DNA from: Streptomyces sp. NRRL S-1022
GTDB taxonomy: Bacteria; Actinomycetota; Actinomycetes; Streptomycetales; Streptomycetaceae
Assembly: GCF_000720135.1 (NCBI RefSeq)
Contig: NZ_JOIU01000006.1
Span: 196,526-260,525, forward strand
Reading direction: 5' to 3'
DNA: 64,000 nt
A program made the position numbers and the translations under genes. This document shows positions 44,699 through 53,801 of the stretch, in pieces (the first letter of the stretch is position 1; each line of letters starts with the position of its first letter). Below the pieces are notes generated by a model. That model did no database searches. It saw only the letters and a program-made list of their open reading frames with translations, and was not told the origin of the DNA.

Positions 44699-46765
44699 TC
44701 AGCCGCTGTGCACACCGACCTCCCGCAGCGAGTAGCCCCACCCGGTGCCGCGCGCCGTGCCCGCGACGCGGACGTAGCGCGCCGGGGTGCCGGTGAACCG
44801 TGCGATGTCGAGGCCGCCGTCGCCCGTGGTGGTCGACCAGACCGTCCGCCAGTCCGCGCCGTCCGTGGACAGCTGGACGCTGTACGCCTTCCCGTACGCC
44901 CGCTCCCAGTCGAGCGTGACCCGCCCGACCCGGTGGGTGGAGCCCAGGTCGATCCGCAGCCACTGGTCGTCGCTCCACTCGCTGGCCCACCGGGTGTCCC
45001 GGTCGCCGTCGACGGCGCGGCCCGGCGCGTAGCTGGTGAACGGGTTCCACCACTCCGTCGAACTGGCCGTCGCGGGCGCGCCCCGGGCGAGGTCGACGCC
45101 CGCCTGGTGCCGCTCGGTCGCGCCCCAGGTGTCCAGGTAGGACTGGGCTCCCCGGAAGAGGTCGTTCACCACGTCCTGGCCGCCGACGAGCCGGATGTCC
45201 TCGATCCAGTCCGGGACCAGGCCGTAGTGCGCGGCCCCGTCGGTGTTCAGGTCCCACGTGCGCTCGCCCGTGGTCTGGCGGTCGAGGAGGGAGCCGCCGT
45301 CGACGCTGCGGAAGGGGTACACGACCTTGTCCGGGGCGTCCGCGCCCCGGGGGCCCGGCCAGCCGCCGACCCCGTTCATGTCCGTGCCGTAGCCGTATCC
45401 GACGCCGTACTTGTCCCGCAGCGCCTTGGTGCGGTTCGCCTCGGCCACGAATCCCTCGGAGCCGTGCATGTACTGGGCGACGAAGCCGCCGAGGCCGTAG
45501 ACCCGCTCGGTCCAGTTCAGGTCCATCCAGCTGTGCGAGGAGATCACACCGGGGTAGGAGGCCGCCTCGAAGATGTCGAGCGCGCGGCCCACGGCCTTGA
45601 CGCTCATGTGGTCGATCTCCAGCATCATCTTGCGCTTCATCATGCCGCGCACGGCGTACTCGCCGAGGTCGGTGAGCCCGCGGACGTTGCACTGCGCGTC
45701 CGAGGCGTACGAGGGGACGCTCACGCCCGCCGGGAGTTTCGCCTCCGCCCCCGGCGCCGCGGCCGAGCCGATCGGGTTGTCGTGCTGCGGGCCCGCGCAC
45801 TTCTCCGTCTTCCAGAAGGTCCCGGTCGACAGGAACTGCCCGACGTTGATGGCGGTTCCGAGCGTGCCCGAGTCGAAGCGGACGCCGCACAGCGCGTTGT
45901 CGAACTTGTGGCACAGGAACATGCTGCGCACGCCCAGCGCGTACAGCTCGTCCAGGCCGGCGTCGATGTCCTTCCTGTCGCACTGCGGGACGTCCAGGAT
46001 CTGCTTGCACCCGAAGGGCTCGGAGGTCTCCACGCCCAGGACGACCGCCAGCTTGCCCTGCTCGATGACGTCACGCGCCTGCGCGCTGTCGGTGACGATC
46101 CGGAACCAGCCCTTGCCCGGGCCGCCGTACATCCTGTCGACGTAGGCCTGGAGGTCGTAGGTCAGCTTCGCCTGCAGCCGGATGGACGTCATCTCGTCGC
46201 AGCCGCGGTCCTTGAAGAAGTAGACCGAGCAGATCACACCGTTGGTGACGAGGTCGTTGACGAGCACCCGCTGGCCGCCGCGCCAGGCCCGCTCCACCCA
46301 GGCGTAGTAGTTCTGCTGGTGGGTCAGGGAGTCGTGGGCGGGCCAGTCCTTGAAGGTGGGCCAGCCGACCGGGTCGTGTCTGCCGTCACCGCCCTTGGTG
46401 ATGAAGTCGAAGACGGCCAGCGAGCCGTCGGGGTAGTGCTCGGGGCAGTCCTTGAGCGCGTCGGCGATGCCGGCCTCGGAGAAGACCTTGCCGCAGATGA
46501 GACGCCCGCCGAAGCCCTCGTTGGCGAACAGGTGGTCGTGGGCGTCGACGAACCCGCGCACCCGGCCCTGGGCGTCGGTGCCGGTGAACGGCTCGCCGGT
46601 GACGCCGATCTGCGAGTCCGGCGCCGGCCGTGCGCCCGGGACCCACCAGTCGTTGCCGGCCGCCGAACTCGGAGTGGGACCGAGTACGACGGCCAGGACG
46701 AGGAGGAGCAGTGACACTGCGGTGACGTGCTTGCGTCGGCGGTACGGGCGGCTGGTCATGGCCAC
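44699..46765 (-). CDS. Secreted amidohydrolase / M19 dipeptidase-like protein with C-terminal discoidin domain
   Basis: A 688-residue exported protein with a signal peptide (VSLLLLVLAVVLGPTPSSAA). The catalytic part resembles the metallo-dependent amidohydrolase fold of membrane dipeptidases. It has the metal pair VDAHDH (His76, His78), LEIDHMSVKAVG, GVISSHSWMDL, and YGTDMNG as the late Asp. Residues about 560-688 are an F5/8-type C (discoidin) domain: ASSTEWWNPF, RAVDGDRDTRWASEW, WLRIDLGSTHRV. That domain likely binds sugars or the cell surface. The substrate is unknown. GTG 46765 and ATG 46759 are both possible starts; GTG has the better-spaced GAGGG. Confidence 0.82.
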   Translation of the reverse strand: MAMTSRPYRRRKHVTAVSLLLLVLAVVLGPTPSSAAGNDWWVPGARPAPDSQIGVTGEPFTGTDAQGRVRGFVDAHDHLFANEGFGGRLICGKVFSEAGIADALKDCPEHYPDGSLAVFDFITKGGDGRHDPVGWPTFKDWPAHDSLTHQQNYYAWVERAWRGGQRVLVNDLVTNGVICSVYFFKDRGCDEMTSIRLQAKLTYDLQAYVDRMYGGPGKGWFRIVTDSAQARDVIEQGKLAVVLGVETSEPFGCKQILDVPQCDRKDIDAGLDELYALGVRSMFLCHKFDNALCGVRFDSGTLGTAINVGQFLSTGTFWKTEKCAGPQHDNPIGSAAAPGAEAKLPAGVSVPSYASDAQCNVRGLTDLGEYAVRGMMKRKMMLEIDHMSVKAVGRALDIFEAASYPGVISSHSWMDLNWTERVYGLGGFVAQYMHGSEGFVAEANRTKALRDKYGVGYGYGTDMNGVGGWPGPRGADAPDKVVYPFRSVDGGSLLDRQTTGERTWDLNTDGAAHYGLVPDWIEDIRLVGGQDVVNDLFRGAQSYLDTWGATERHQAGVDLARGAPATASSTEWWNPFTSYAPGRAVDGDRDTRWASEWSDDQWLRIDLGSTHRVGRVTLDWERAYGKAYSVQLSTDGADWRTVWSTTTGDGGLDIARFTGTPARYVRVAGTARGTGWGYSLREVGVHSG

Positions 46766-47043
46766 GGCCCACGTCCCTCGGTCGGCGGGATGCGCGGCCG
46801 GCCGGCGGGATGGTCGGGGCCCGGGGACACGCGCGATACCGTTTTGTCATGTCTATGTAAACCGTGCGCCACGAGGATCGCCAGTGCCGCCTGCCGAGTC
46901 AAGACTTCGGCGCCGCGGATACCCGCCGACGGGGTCCCCGGGCCGCTCGATGCCCACTCGGGCGTCGTAATAAGCTGGGTGGACGTGAGAACCGTACGTC
47001 GACGTCCGCGCCGGACAGCGGCTCGAAGGTGAGGGAGCGACCG

Positions 47044-47565
47044 ATGACATCGGAAACCGAGCGGGCCGTACTGGCGGGCGGTTGTTTCTGGGGCATGCAG
47101 GACCTGATCCGCAGGCAGCCGGGCGTGGTGTCCACCCGCGTCGGCTACAGCGGCGGTGACACGCCGAACGCCACCTACCGCAACCACGGCGACCACGCCG
47201 AGGCCATCGAGATCGTCTTCGACCCGACGGCCACGAGCTACCGCGACATCCTGGAGTTCTTCTTCCAGATCCACGACCCGACCACCCGGGACCGCCAGGG
47301 CAACGACATCGGGCGCAGCTACCGGTCGGCCATCTTCTACGCCGGCGAGGAGCAGCACCGCGTCGCCCTCGACACCATCGCGGACGTCGAGGCGAGCGGC
47401 CTGTGGCCGGGCAAGGTGGTCACCGAGGTCGAGCCCGTGGGCGACTTCTGGGAGGCCGAGCCCGAGCACCAGGACTACCTGGAACGCTACCCGGACGGCT
47501 ACACCTGTCACTTCCCGCGACCGGGCTGGAAGCTGCCGCGCCGGGCCTCGTCCCCGGCGAGCTGA
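47044..47565 (+). CDS. msrA: Peptide methionine sulfoxide reductase MsrA
   Basis: A 173-residue MsrA, which repairs S-methionine sulfoxide in proteins. The active-site motif is GGCFWG (Cys14), with [20 protein letters not shown] and the [19 protein letters not shown] block. There is no fused MsrB. ATG 47044 follows GGGAGCGACCG. It stands alone, divergent from the secreted hydrolase. Confidence 0.96.
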   Translation: MTSETERAVLAGGCFWGMQDLIRRQPGVVSTRVGYSGGDTPNATYRNHGDHAEAIEIVFDPTATSYRDILEFFFQIHDPTTRDRQGNDIGRSYRSAIFYAGEEQHRVALDTIADVEASGLWPGKVVTEVEPVGDFWEAEPEHQDYLERYPDGYTCHFPRPGWKLPRRASSPAS

Positions 47566-47580
47566 CACCCTGCCCGCTGT

Positions 47581-48654
47581 TCACGCCCTGCGCCGCCGCC
47601 GGATCGGCTCGCCCACGCGGTGCAGGTGCGTGAGCGCCTCGCGGTAGGACCGCACCAGTCCCGTCTCGTGGTACGGCACCCCGATCTCGGCGCAGTACCG
47701 CCGCACGATCGGCCGGGCCCGGCGCAGGTGGACCGTGGGCATGACCGGGAACAGGTGGTGCTCTATCTGGTAGTTGAGCCCGCCCAGCATCAGGTCGGTG
47801 AGCAGACCACCGCGCACGTTGCGGGAGGTCAGGACCTGGCGGCGCAGGAAGTCGAGCTCCTGGTCACCGGTGAGCGTCGGCATGCCCTTGTGGTTGGGGG
47901 CGAAGGTACAGCCCAGGTAGAGGCCGAACAGGCACTGGTTCACGGCGAGGAACGCCACCGCCTTGCCCGGCGGGAGCACCAGGAACAGGGCGGAGAGCAC
48001 AGCGGCCATGTGCGCCAGGAGCAGCGCCCCCTCCAGCATCCGGCTCTTCATGAACGGTGAGCGCAGCGCCCGCACGCTCGCGACGTGCAGGTTGAAGCCC
48101 TCCAGGGTCAGCAACGGGAAGAACAGCACCGCCTGGTGACCACCGAGGAGACGGGCCAGACCCCGGCTGGCGCGGGCCTGCTCGGCGGACCACACCAAGA
48201 TGTCCGGGGCGACGTCCGGGTCGAGTTCCTCATGGTTGGGATGGGCGTGGTGGCGGGTGTGCTTGTTCATCCACCAGCCGTAGCTCATGCCGACGCCCAG
48301 ATTGCCGAACAGCCGCCCCGCGAACTCGCCGTGCCGGCGCCGCCGGAACACCTGCCGGTGCGCCAGGTCGTGCGCCACCAGGGCGACCTGCCCGAACACC
48401 AGGGCCAGGAAGGCGGCCACGGCCAGCTGCCACCAGGAGTCGCCGAGGGCGAAGAAGGCCGCCCAGCCACCGGCGAACGCCCCGACGACCAGACCCAGCC
48501 GCACCGCGTAGTAGCCGGGGCGCCGCTCCAGCAGGCCGGCCTCGGTGATCCGTCGGGACAGGCGCGCGAAGTCGCTGCCGGTACCGGCGCGCGGCCTGCC
48601 CGCGTCGACGGCGGCACGGAGGCCGGCGGGGGAGGCATCGGAAGAGATCGTCAT
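47581..48654 (-). CDS. Membrane fatty acid desaturase
   Basis: A 357-residue integral membrane desaturase of the DesA3/acyl-CoA type. Three histidine boxes bind diiron: HDLAH, HTRHHAHPNH and QIEHHLFP. Hydrophobic spans lie near 55-100 and 195-240. It probably introduces a double bond into membrane acyl chains. It converges on msrA with a 15-base gap. The start is ATG 48654. Confidence 0.92.
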   Translation of the reverse strand: MTISSDASPAGLRAAVDAGRPRAGTGSDFARLSRRITEAGLLERRPGYYAVRLGLVVGAFAGGWAAFFALGDSWWQLAVAAFLALVFGQVALVAHDLAHRQVFRRRRHGEFAGRLFGNLGVGMSYGWWMNKHTRHHAHPNHEELDPDVAPDILVWSAEQARASRGLARLLGGHQAVLFFPLLTLEGFNLHVASVRALRSPFMKSRMLEGALLLAHMAAVLSALFLVLPPGKAVAFLAVNQCLFGLYLGCTFAPNHKGMPTLTGDQELDFLRRQVLTSRNVRGGLLTDLMLGGLNYQIEHHLFPVMPTVHLRRARPIVRRYCAEIGVPYHETGLVRSYREALTHLHRVGEPIRRRRRA

Positions 48655-48755
48655 GCCGAGAATTCTGGAGACGCCGTACGACGCGAAGAAGCCTGCCCGC
48701 CACCGTATGCCCAGGAGGGCCGCCCCACCGGCCGCAGGGGGTTTTCCCCCGGGAG

Positions 48756-49343
48756 TCAGCCCTGGACCGCGGCCCCCCGCGCGAGCAGCAGCAGGGCGTC
48801 GACCAGGTCCTCCGCCGGGCTGCCGGTGGCCAGACGGCGCAGTTGCAGGCCCATCACCACGGCCACCGTGGTGGCTGCCAGGCGCTCCGCGTCCGGGACG
48901 CCCAGGCCACTGAGGATCCGGGTGGCGAGCCGGTCGTAGGCCCGGAAGGCCTCCGCCGCCGCCTCCCGCAGCCGCTCGTCGCGCCCGGCGTGCAGGTACA
49001 GCTCGAACGGGGCGAGCTGGGCACTGTCCAGCGCCGTGCCGCACGCCACCTGGCCGGCCAGGGACGCGGCCTCCTCCACGCCGATGCCCTCGGTCCGGCA
49101 CTGGTCGGCCAGCTCCGTGAAGTGCCGGGCCTCCTCGCGCACGAAGTGCAGCAGGCTCTCGCGCAGCAGCTCGTGCTGGGTCTCGAAGTGGTACGTCACC
49201 GAGCCGAGCGACACTCCCGCCTCCCGGGCGATGCGCCGGTTGGTGACCGCGGCGACCCCGTCCTCGCCGATGATCCGCAGGACGGCGGTGACGATGCGCT
49301 GGCGGGTGGAGGCGGCGGGGGCGGCGTTCGGCATGCCACGCAT
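48756..49343 (-). CDS. TetR-family transcriptional regulator
   Basis: A 195-residue TetR repressor with the helix-turn-helix in RQRIVTAVLRIIGEDGVAAV and NRRIAREAGVSLGSVTYHFE. The C-terminal domain is generic. It is divergent from an SDR gene and an 18-bp palindrome lies between them. ATG 49343 or ATG 49334 could be the start. Confidence 0.92.
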   Translation of the reverse strand: MRGMPNAAPAASTRQRIVTAVLRIIGEDGVAAVTNRRIAREAGVSLGSVTYHFETQHELLRESLLHFVREEARHFTELADQCRTEGIGVEEAASLAGQVACGTALDSAQLAPFELYLHAGRDERLREAAAEAFRAYDRLATRILSGLGVPDAERLAATTVAVVMGLQLRRLATGSPAEDLVDALLLLARGAAVQG

Positions 49344-49420
49344 TGTTCCATCAGCGGTCCTGCGGCCCGGACCGCACGTGTGCCGTCGACGTGGTGGACA
49401 GAAGCCCCCGCCATCCCTAC

Positions 49421-49438
49421 TGTTCGTTCGAACGAACA
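49421..49438. promoter_or_regulatory. 18-bp palindrome, probable TetR operator
   Basis: TGTTCGTTCGAACGAACA is a perfect palindrome 17 bases upstream of the SDR start codon and 78 bases from the TetR start. Its form and place suit an operator for the adjacent TetR protein. Confidence 0.85.
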
Positions 49439-49454
49439 ACATGGGAGGGTAGTC

Positions 49455-50246
49455 GTGCACATTGCCGGGGCAACTGTTCTGCTCACCGGGGTCACAGGCG
49501 GCATCGGGGGTGCGATCGCCGCGGAGATGTCCGCGCGCGGCGCGCACCTCGTCCTCACCGGCCGGCGGCGCGAGGCGCTGGAACCCCTCGCCGACCGCTA
49601 CGGTGCCCGGACGATCCTGGCCGACCTCGCCGACGACGAGGACGTCAGGCGGCTCGCCGACGAAGGCGCCGGCACGGACATCCTCGTCGCCAACGCGGCG
49701 CTGCCCTCCAGCGGCGACCTGCTCGACTACACACCCGCGCAGATCGACCGGGCGCTCGCGGTGAACCTGCGCGCCCCCGCGATGCTCGCCCGGCTCCTCG
49801 CTCCCGGCATGGTGGCTCGCGGACACGGCCACATCTGCTTCGTCGGCTCCCTGTCCGGCCTGGCCGCCACCAAGTCCTCGTCCCTGTACACCGCGACGAA
49901 GTTCGGCCTGCGCGGTCTCTCCCTGGCCTTCCGCCAGGATCTGCACGGCACCGGCGTCGGCGTCTCCATCGTCCAGCCCGGCTTCGTCCGCGACCTCGGG
50001 ATGTTCGCCGACACCGGTTCACCCACGCCCGCCGGCGTCCGTACGGTCGCACCGCGGCAGGTCGTCCAGGGTGTCACGCGGGCGATCGAACGCAACGCCG
50101 CCGAGATCAACGTCGCCCCGCTCGAACTGCGGTTCCTGACCAGGATCGCGTCACAGTTCCCGGCGTTCGCCGAACGGGTGCAGCGGCGCGCGGGTGCCGA
50201 GAAGACCCTGAAGGCGATCGTGGCGGCACAGCGCACGAGCCGCTGA
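49455..50246 (+). CDS. Short-chain dehydrogenase/reductase
   Basis: A 263-residue SDR. It has the cofactor loop TGVTGGIGGAIA, a NADP-type GRRREAL after strand 2, the NAA motif (VANAALPS), and the catalytic Ser and YxxxK (SLYTATKFG). The substrate is unknown. The start is GTG 49455 behind GGGAGGG. Probably controlled by the divergent TetR. Confidence 0.92.
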   Translation: MHIAGATVLLTGVTGGIGGAIAAEMSARGAHLVLTGRRREALEPLADRYGARTILADLADDEDVRRLADEGAGTDILVANAALPSSGDLLDYTPAQIDRALAVNLRAPAMLARLLAPGMVARGHGHICFVGSLSGLAATKSSSLYTATKFGLRGLSLAFRQDLHGTGVGVSIVQPGFVRDLGMFADTGSPTPAGVRTVAPRQVVQGVTRAIERNAAEINVAPLELRFLTRIASQFPAFAERVQRRAGAEKTLKAIVAAQRTSR

Positions 50247-50427
50247 CGCGACCGGCCTGCCGGGCGCCCCGCCAGGACGCCGGGACCGGCGTGAGGGCCG
50301 GCGGCTGCTCATCCGGGGGCCGACGCGACCGGTCCCGCCGGCCGTCGCCATGGCGGGGGCGCGCAGTCGGGGCCGGGAGAGAGCGGAGCCGATTGCACCG
50401 GGCCCGCGGGCGGACGGGCTCGTTCCC
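50247..50427. other. Non-coding gap before the minisatellite
   Basis: This 181-base GC-rich stretch follows the SDR gene. I see no credible gene or hairpin in it. Together with the array it makes a 700-base gene-free interval. Confidence 0.4.
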
Positions 50428-50959
50428 ACGCGGGCACCGCCGTCGGCCCCGTCCTCGCGCGGGCACCGTAGTCGGCCCGGCCCGGCGTGGGTGCCCCGGT
50501 CGGCCCCGTCCTCGCGCGGGCACCGCAGCCGGTCCGTCCCGGCGTGGGCGCTCAGGTCGGCCCTGTCCTCGCACAGGCGCCTCAGCCGGCCCGTCCTGAC
50601 GTGGGCGTCTCGGCCGGCCCGTCCCGCGGCGTGGGTGCCCCGGTTGGCCCCGTCCTCGCGCGGGCGTCTAAGTCGGTCCGTCCCCGGCGTGGGCGACGTG
50701 GTCGGCCCTCGCGTGGGCGCCTCGGCCGGCCCGTCCCGCGGCGTGGGTGCCCCGGTTGGCCCCGTCCTCGCGCGGGCGTCTCAGTCGGCCGCCTCCTCGC
50801 GCGGGCATCTAAGTCGGTCCGTCCCCGGCGTGGGGGGCGTGGTCGGCCCTCGCGCGGGCGTCTCGGCCGGCCCGTCCTGGCCTGGGCGCTCAGGTCGGCC
50901 CTGTCCTCGCATAGGCGCCTCAGCCGGCCCATACCGGCGCGGGCGTCTCAGTCGGCCCC
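50428..50959. repeat. GC-rich minisatellite, about 18 units of 24-31 bases
   Basis: The array consists of imperfect tandem units of the form GCGTGGGYGYCYCGGTCGGC plus CCCGTCCTC, mostly 28-30 bases long. Units alternate between two types, one ending in CCCGTCCTC and one in CCGTCCCG. A block of four to five units starting GCGTGGGTGCCCCGGTTGGC (near 50632 and 50741) is itself duplicated. Unit length is not a multiple of three, so no frame is kept through it. The stop codon of the HTH gene at 50948 lies in the last unit. Confidence 0.88.
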
Positions 50960-51691
50960 TTCCTCCTGTGTCGCGCCGCTCGGGCCCAGCCGTACGCAGC
51001 ACTCGCCGGGCTCGGGGGCCAGCACGGCGTGGACGCCGTTGACCTCCAGGCCCTTCAGGCAGCCGCTCAGGAAAGCGTGGTTCATGCCGCACACGAGGCC
51101 GGGGGCCTTGCCGGCCAGCGGGTGGAAGGGGCAGTTGCGCAGCCGCAGCCGGGTGGGGGTCTCCCGGACGGGCTCGTAGCCGTACTGCTCCAGCAGGCGC
51201 TCGCACGCGGTCAGCCCGCGCTCGGGACCCAGCCGGCCCGGGCGGGTCTCCTCCCGCGCGGCCTCGCCCAGTCGCCGGCCGCGCTGCCCGGCGGTCCGCA
51301 CCGCCGCCTGTGCCGCGTTCTCGTCTTGGCCTTCGGTGAGGACGGCGTCCAGCAGCAGGTCCGCCAGCAGTTCGTGGCGGCGGTCGGGGATGCTCACGGT
51401 GATCTGGGCGTCGGTGGGCTCGTAGACCTTGGGCTGCCTGCCGACCTTGCGTATCCCGCCCGGCGTTTCGTAGCGCGCGCGGAGCAGCCCGGCGTCGACG
51501 AGTTTGTCGAGGTGGAAGGCCGCCAGCTTGCGGGATATGCCGACGCTGGCGGCGGCCTCGTCACGGGTGACGGCGCGGCGGGCGCGGCGGATGAAGGTGA
51601 ACATGCGCCGCCGCGAGTCCTCGCTCAGGACGCTGACGGAGTCGATGGCGCTGTCGGCCGTGCCGGCCTGCTCACTCGGATCGGAAGCCAC
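50948..51691 (-). CDS. HTH transcriptional regulator with C-terminal cysteine cluster (SufR-like)
   Basis: A 247-residue regulator. An ArsR/DeoR-type winged helix occupies about 20-85 (SEDSRRRMFTFIRRARRAVT, ISRKLAAFHLDKLVDAGLL, GRQPKVYEPT). The C-terminal part holds Cys residues in RNCPFHPLAG, GLVCGMNHAF, SGCLKGL and GECCVRL, a pattern like Fe-S-binding SufR-family repressors. Iron-sulphur or metal sensing is therefore likely but not shown. The start is GTG 51691. It is divergent from the DUF2231 operon and its stop lies in the minisatellite. Confidence 0.82.
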   Translation of the reverse strand: MASDPSEQAGTADSAIDSVSVLSEDSRRRMFTFIRRARRAVTRDEAAASVGISRKLAAFHLDKLVDAGLLRARYETPGGIRKVGRQPKVYEPTDAQITVSIPDRRHELLADLLLDAVLTEGQDENAAQAAVRTAGQRGRRLGEAAREETRPGRLGPERGLTACERLLEQYGYEPVRETPTRLRLRNCPFHPLAGKAPGLVCGMNHAFLSGCLKGLEVNGVHAVLAPEPGECCVRLGPSGATQEEGAD

Positions 51692-51776
51692 ACGACCACG
51701 GTAACGCCCATCGGCATGGGCACAAGCGTTCTTCTCACCTCTTCCATCGAGCGTCTTGACGCCCCCTCCCAATAAG

Positions 51777-51792
51777 ACCAAGAATCGTTGGT
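51777..51792. promoter_or_regulatory. ACCAA-N6-TTGGT inverted repeat
   Basis: ACCAA and TTGGT flank six bases, 18 bases upstream of the DUF2231 start codon. It lies in a locally AT-rich segment (AATAAGACCAAGAATCG). This is a plausible operator for the divergent HTH regulator. Confidence 0.5.
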
Positions 51793-51810
51793 GAAACTAT
51801 CGGGAGGTCG

Positions 51811-52368
51811 ATGACGATGGCCCATGAGTCACAGCTGCAGGCGAAGCGCCCGGTCAGTACCGCGCTCGCCGGCCCGTACGGCCACCCGTTCCACCCGATC
51901 CTGGTGACCGTGCCGATCGGCGCCTGGGTGGCCGGCCTGGTGTTCGACATCGCTTCCCACGCCGTGCACCGTCCCGGCTTCCTGACCCAGTCCTCGGAGT
52001 GGCTGATCGCGGTCGGGGTGATCGGTGCCCTGCTGGCGGCCATGGTCGGTTTCCTCGACCTGTTCGCGATCCCCGCCGGCACCCGGGCCTTCCGCACCGC
52101 CCTGGTGCACATGACGCTGAACCTGCTGGTGACCGCCGCCTACGTCGTCAACTTCCTCTGGCGCCACGGCGACTACACCACCGGCAGGAGTGTCGGAACC
52201 GGCCCGCTCGTCCTGTCCGCGGTCAGCGTGGCGGCCCTGGCCGTCTCGGGATTCCTGGGCGGCAAGCTCGCCTACCGCTACGGCGTGCGCGTCGCCGACG
52301 AGCACACCCAGGCCGACGGATACACGCCGCCCGTCTCCGGTCGCGGCAGCACGTGCACCCCCGCCTGA
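51811..52368 (+). CDS. DUF2231 family membrane protein
   Basis: A 185-residue membrane protein with four predicted helices (about 28-50, 65-88, 98-117, 132-153). It has the DUF2231 hallmarks GHPFHPILVTVPIGAW near the N-terminus and a second conserved His in ALVHMTLNL. Some relatives are thought to bind haem through such His residues; function is otherwise unknown. The start is ATG 51811, three bases after GGGAGG. Confidence 0.85.
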   Translation: MTMAHESQLQAKRPVSTALAGPYGHPFHPILVTVPIGAWVAGLVFDIASHAVHRPGFLTQSSEWLIAVGVIGALLAAMVGFLDLFAIPAGTRAFRTALVHMTLNLLVTAAYVVNFLWRHGDYTTGRSVGTGPLVLSAVSVAALAVSGFLGGKLAYRYGVRVADEHTQADGYTPPVSGRGSTCTPA

Positions 52369-52447
52369 CCCGCCCCCGCCCCGTCCCCGCTCATGGCGGC
52401 CGGCCCGCCCCGGCCGCCCGCCACACCCAACCGCACCTGGAGTCCCC

Positions 52448-52900
52448 ATGGACATCGCCGCACTGATCACCTGGGTGGTCACCGCCCTCGGCGGCTTCTA
52501 CATGCTCGGCACCTGGATCCGGCGCGGCGGGATCCGGCAACAGCAAGCCGGCACCAGCCGCCTGCCCGCACAGGTCGTCTTCGGTCACTTCGCCCTGGCC
52601 GCGATCGGACTGGTGGTGTGGATCGTCTACGTGGTGGCCGACAGGACCGCCCTGGCCTGGACCTCGTTCGGCCTGCTGCTCCCGGTCGCCGTGCTGGGGT
52701 TCGTGATGCTGGCCCGCTGGATCCCCGTCCACCGAGACCACGCCGCCGGGACGACCGCCGCGGCCACGGCGCAGGGCGGTGCGGGGACCGTTCCCGCCGA
52801 ACGGCACTTCCCGGTGCCTGTCGTAGTGGCCCACGGCCTGTTCGCCGTCGCCACCCTCGTCCTGGTCCTGCTGAGCGCCCTCGGTGTGGGGGGCAGCTGA
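52448..52900 (+). CDS. Hypothetical membrane protein
   Basis: A 150-residue protein with four hydrophobic spans (about 5-24, 43-65, 70-90, 123-145). I do not recognise a family. ATG 52448 follows GGAGTCCCC. It lies between the DUF2231 gene (79-base gap) and folE (one-base gap), so the three genes form an operon. Confidence 0.75.
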   Translation: MDIAALITWVVTALGGFYMLGTWIRRGGIRQQQAGTSRLPAQVVFGHFALAAIGLVVWIVYVVADRTALAWTSFGLLLPVAVLGFVMLARWIPVHRDHAAGTTAAATAQGGAGTVPAERHFPVPVVVAHGLFAVATLVLVLLSALGVGGS

Positions 52901-52901
52901 C

Positions 52902-53558
52902 ATGACCGAGAGCCCCCGCCGCACCACCGCCCTGACGGACCTGCTCGACGACGGGGGACCGGTACCCGCACGGCCCGCCCTGCGGGTCGTCCACGAAGCC
53001 GGAGGCATCGACCTGGCCGCCGCGGAGAAGGCGGCCGGCCAGTTCCTGACCGCCCTCGGCATCTCCACCGCCTCCGAGAGCCTGCGCGGCACACCGGGCC
53101 GCATGGCCCGCGCCTACGCCGAACTCTTCACCCCGCGCCCCTTCGACCTGACCACCTTCCCCAACGACGAGGGCTACGACGAACTCGTCCTCGCTCGCCG
53201 CATACCGGTCCGGACCGTCTGCGAGCACCACCTGCTGCCGATCGTCGGCACCGCCCACGTCGGTTACCTGCCCGGCGCCCGGATCCTGGGCCTGTCCAAG
53301 CTGGCCCGCGTCGTCGAGCACTTCGCCTGCCGCCCGCAGGTCCAGGAACGCCTCACCAAACAGGTCGCCGACTGGCTGCAGACCAACCTGGAGCCGAAGG
53401 GCGTCGGCGTGGTCGTCGAGGCCGAACACGCCTGCATGACCCTGCGGGGCGTCCAGGCCACCGGATCCAGCACCATGACCTCCACCCTGCTCGGCCTCCT
53501 GCGGTCCGACCCCCGCTCCCGCAGCGAATTCCTCGCCCTCGCCGGGGCAGCCGGCTGA
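52902..53558 (+). CDS. folE: GTP cyclohydrolase I (FolE type)
   Basis: A 218-residue GTP cyclohydrolase I, which opens GTP to 7,8-dihydroneopterin triphosphate, the first step to folate and pteridines. SLRGTPGRMARAY, the zinc site CEHHLLP (Cys107, His110) and the later AEHACMTLRGV are all present, so it should be active. It is not with other folate genes but in an operon with two membrane proteins and a possible redox regulator. It is probably a second, conditionally used copy. Confidence 0.93.
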   Translation: MTESPRRTTALTDLLDDGGPVPARPALRVVHEAGGIDLAAAEKAAGQFLTALGISTASESLRGTPGRMARAYAELFTPRPFDLTTFPNDEGYDELVLARRIPVRTVCEHHLLPIVGTAHVGYLPGARILGLSKLARVVEHFACRPQVQERLTKQVADWLQTNLEPKGVGVVVEAEHACMTLRGVQATGSSTMTSTLLGLLRSDPRSRSEFLALAGAAG

Positions 53559-53801
53559 CACGGCAGGGCCGCCGCCAGGCCGCCCGGCCCCGGGGGAGCG
53601 GGGTGGCCGACGCCGGGAGCGTGAGGGCCGACTACGGGAGTGCGGACGGCGGTCGGGACCGCACCTGGCCGGCCGGTGCCGGACTGGCCCGCTCCCCGGC
53701 GTGCGGCCGAGGTCGTTCCGGCCGGCGCTGCCGCGCTGCTTCCGGCCGTACGCGCACGGCCCCGCCCGCCGGGCGCCGAGGACGGCCGGAAGCCGCGGGA
53801 C
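53559..53801. other. Gap between convergent folE and STAS genes
   Basis: A GC-rich 243-base interval with several short complementary runs (GGCCGCC/GGCGGCC types) but no single dominant hairpin. I see no gene in it. Confidence 0.35.

Noticed and set aside
50428..50959. CRISPR array
   Set aside because: Units abut without unique spacers, vary in length and sequence, and no cas genes are near.
50487..51179. Ala/Pro/Arg repeat protein encoded by the minisatellite
   Set aside because: Unit length is not a multiple of three, the apparent protein changes repeat type along its length, and it runs antisense into the HTH gene.
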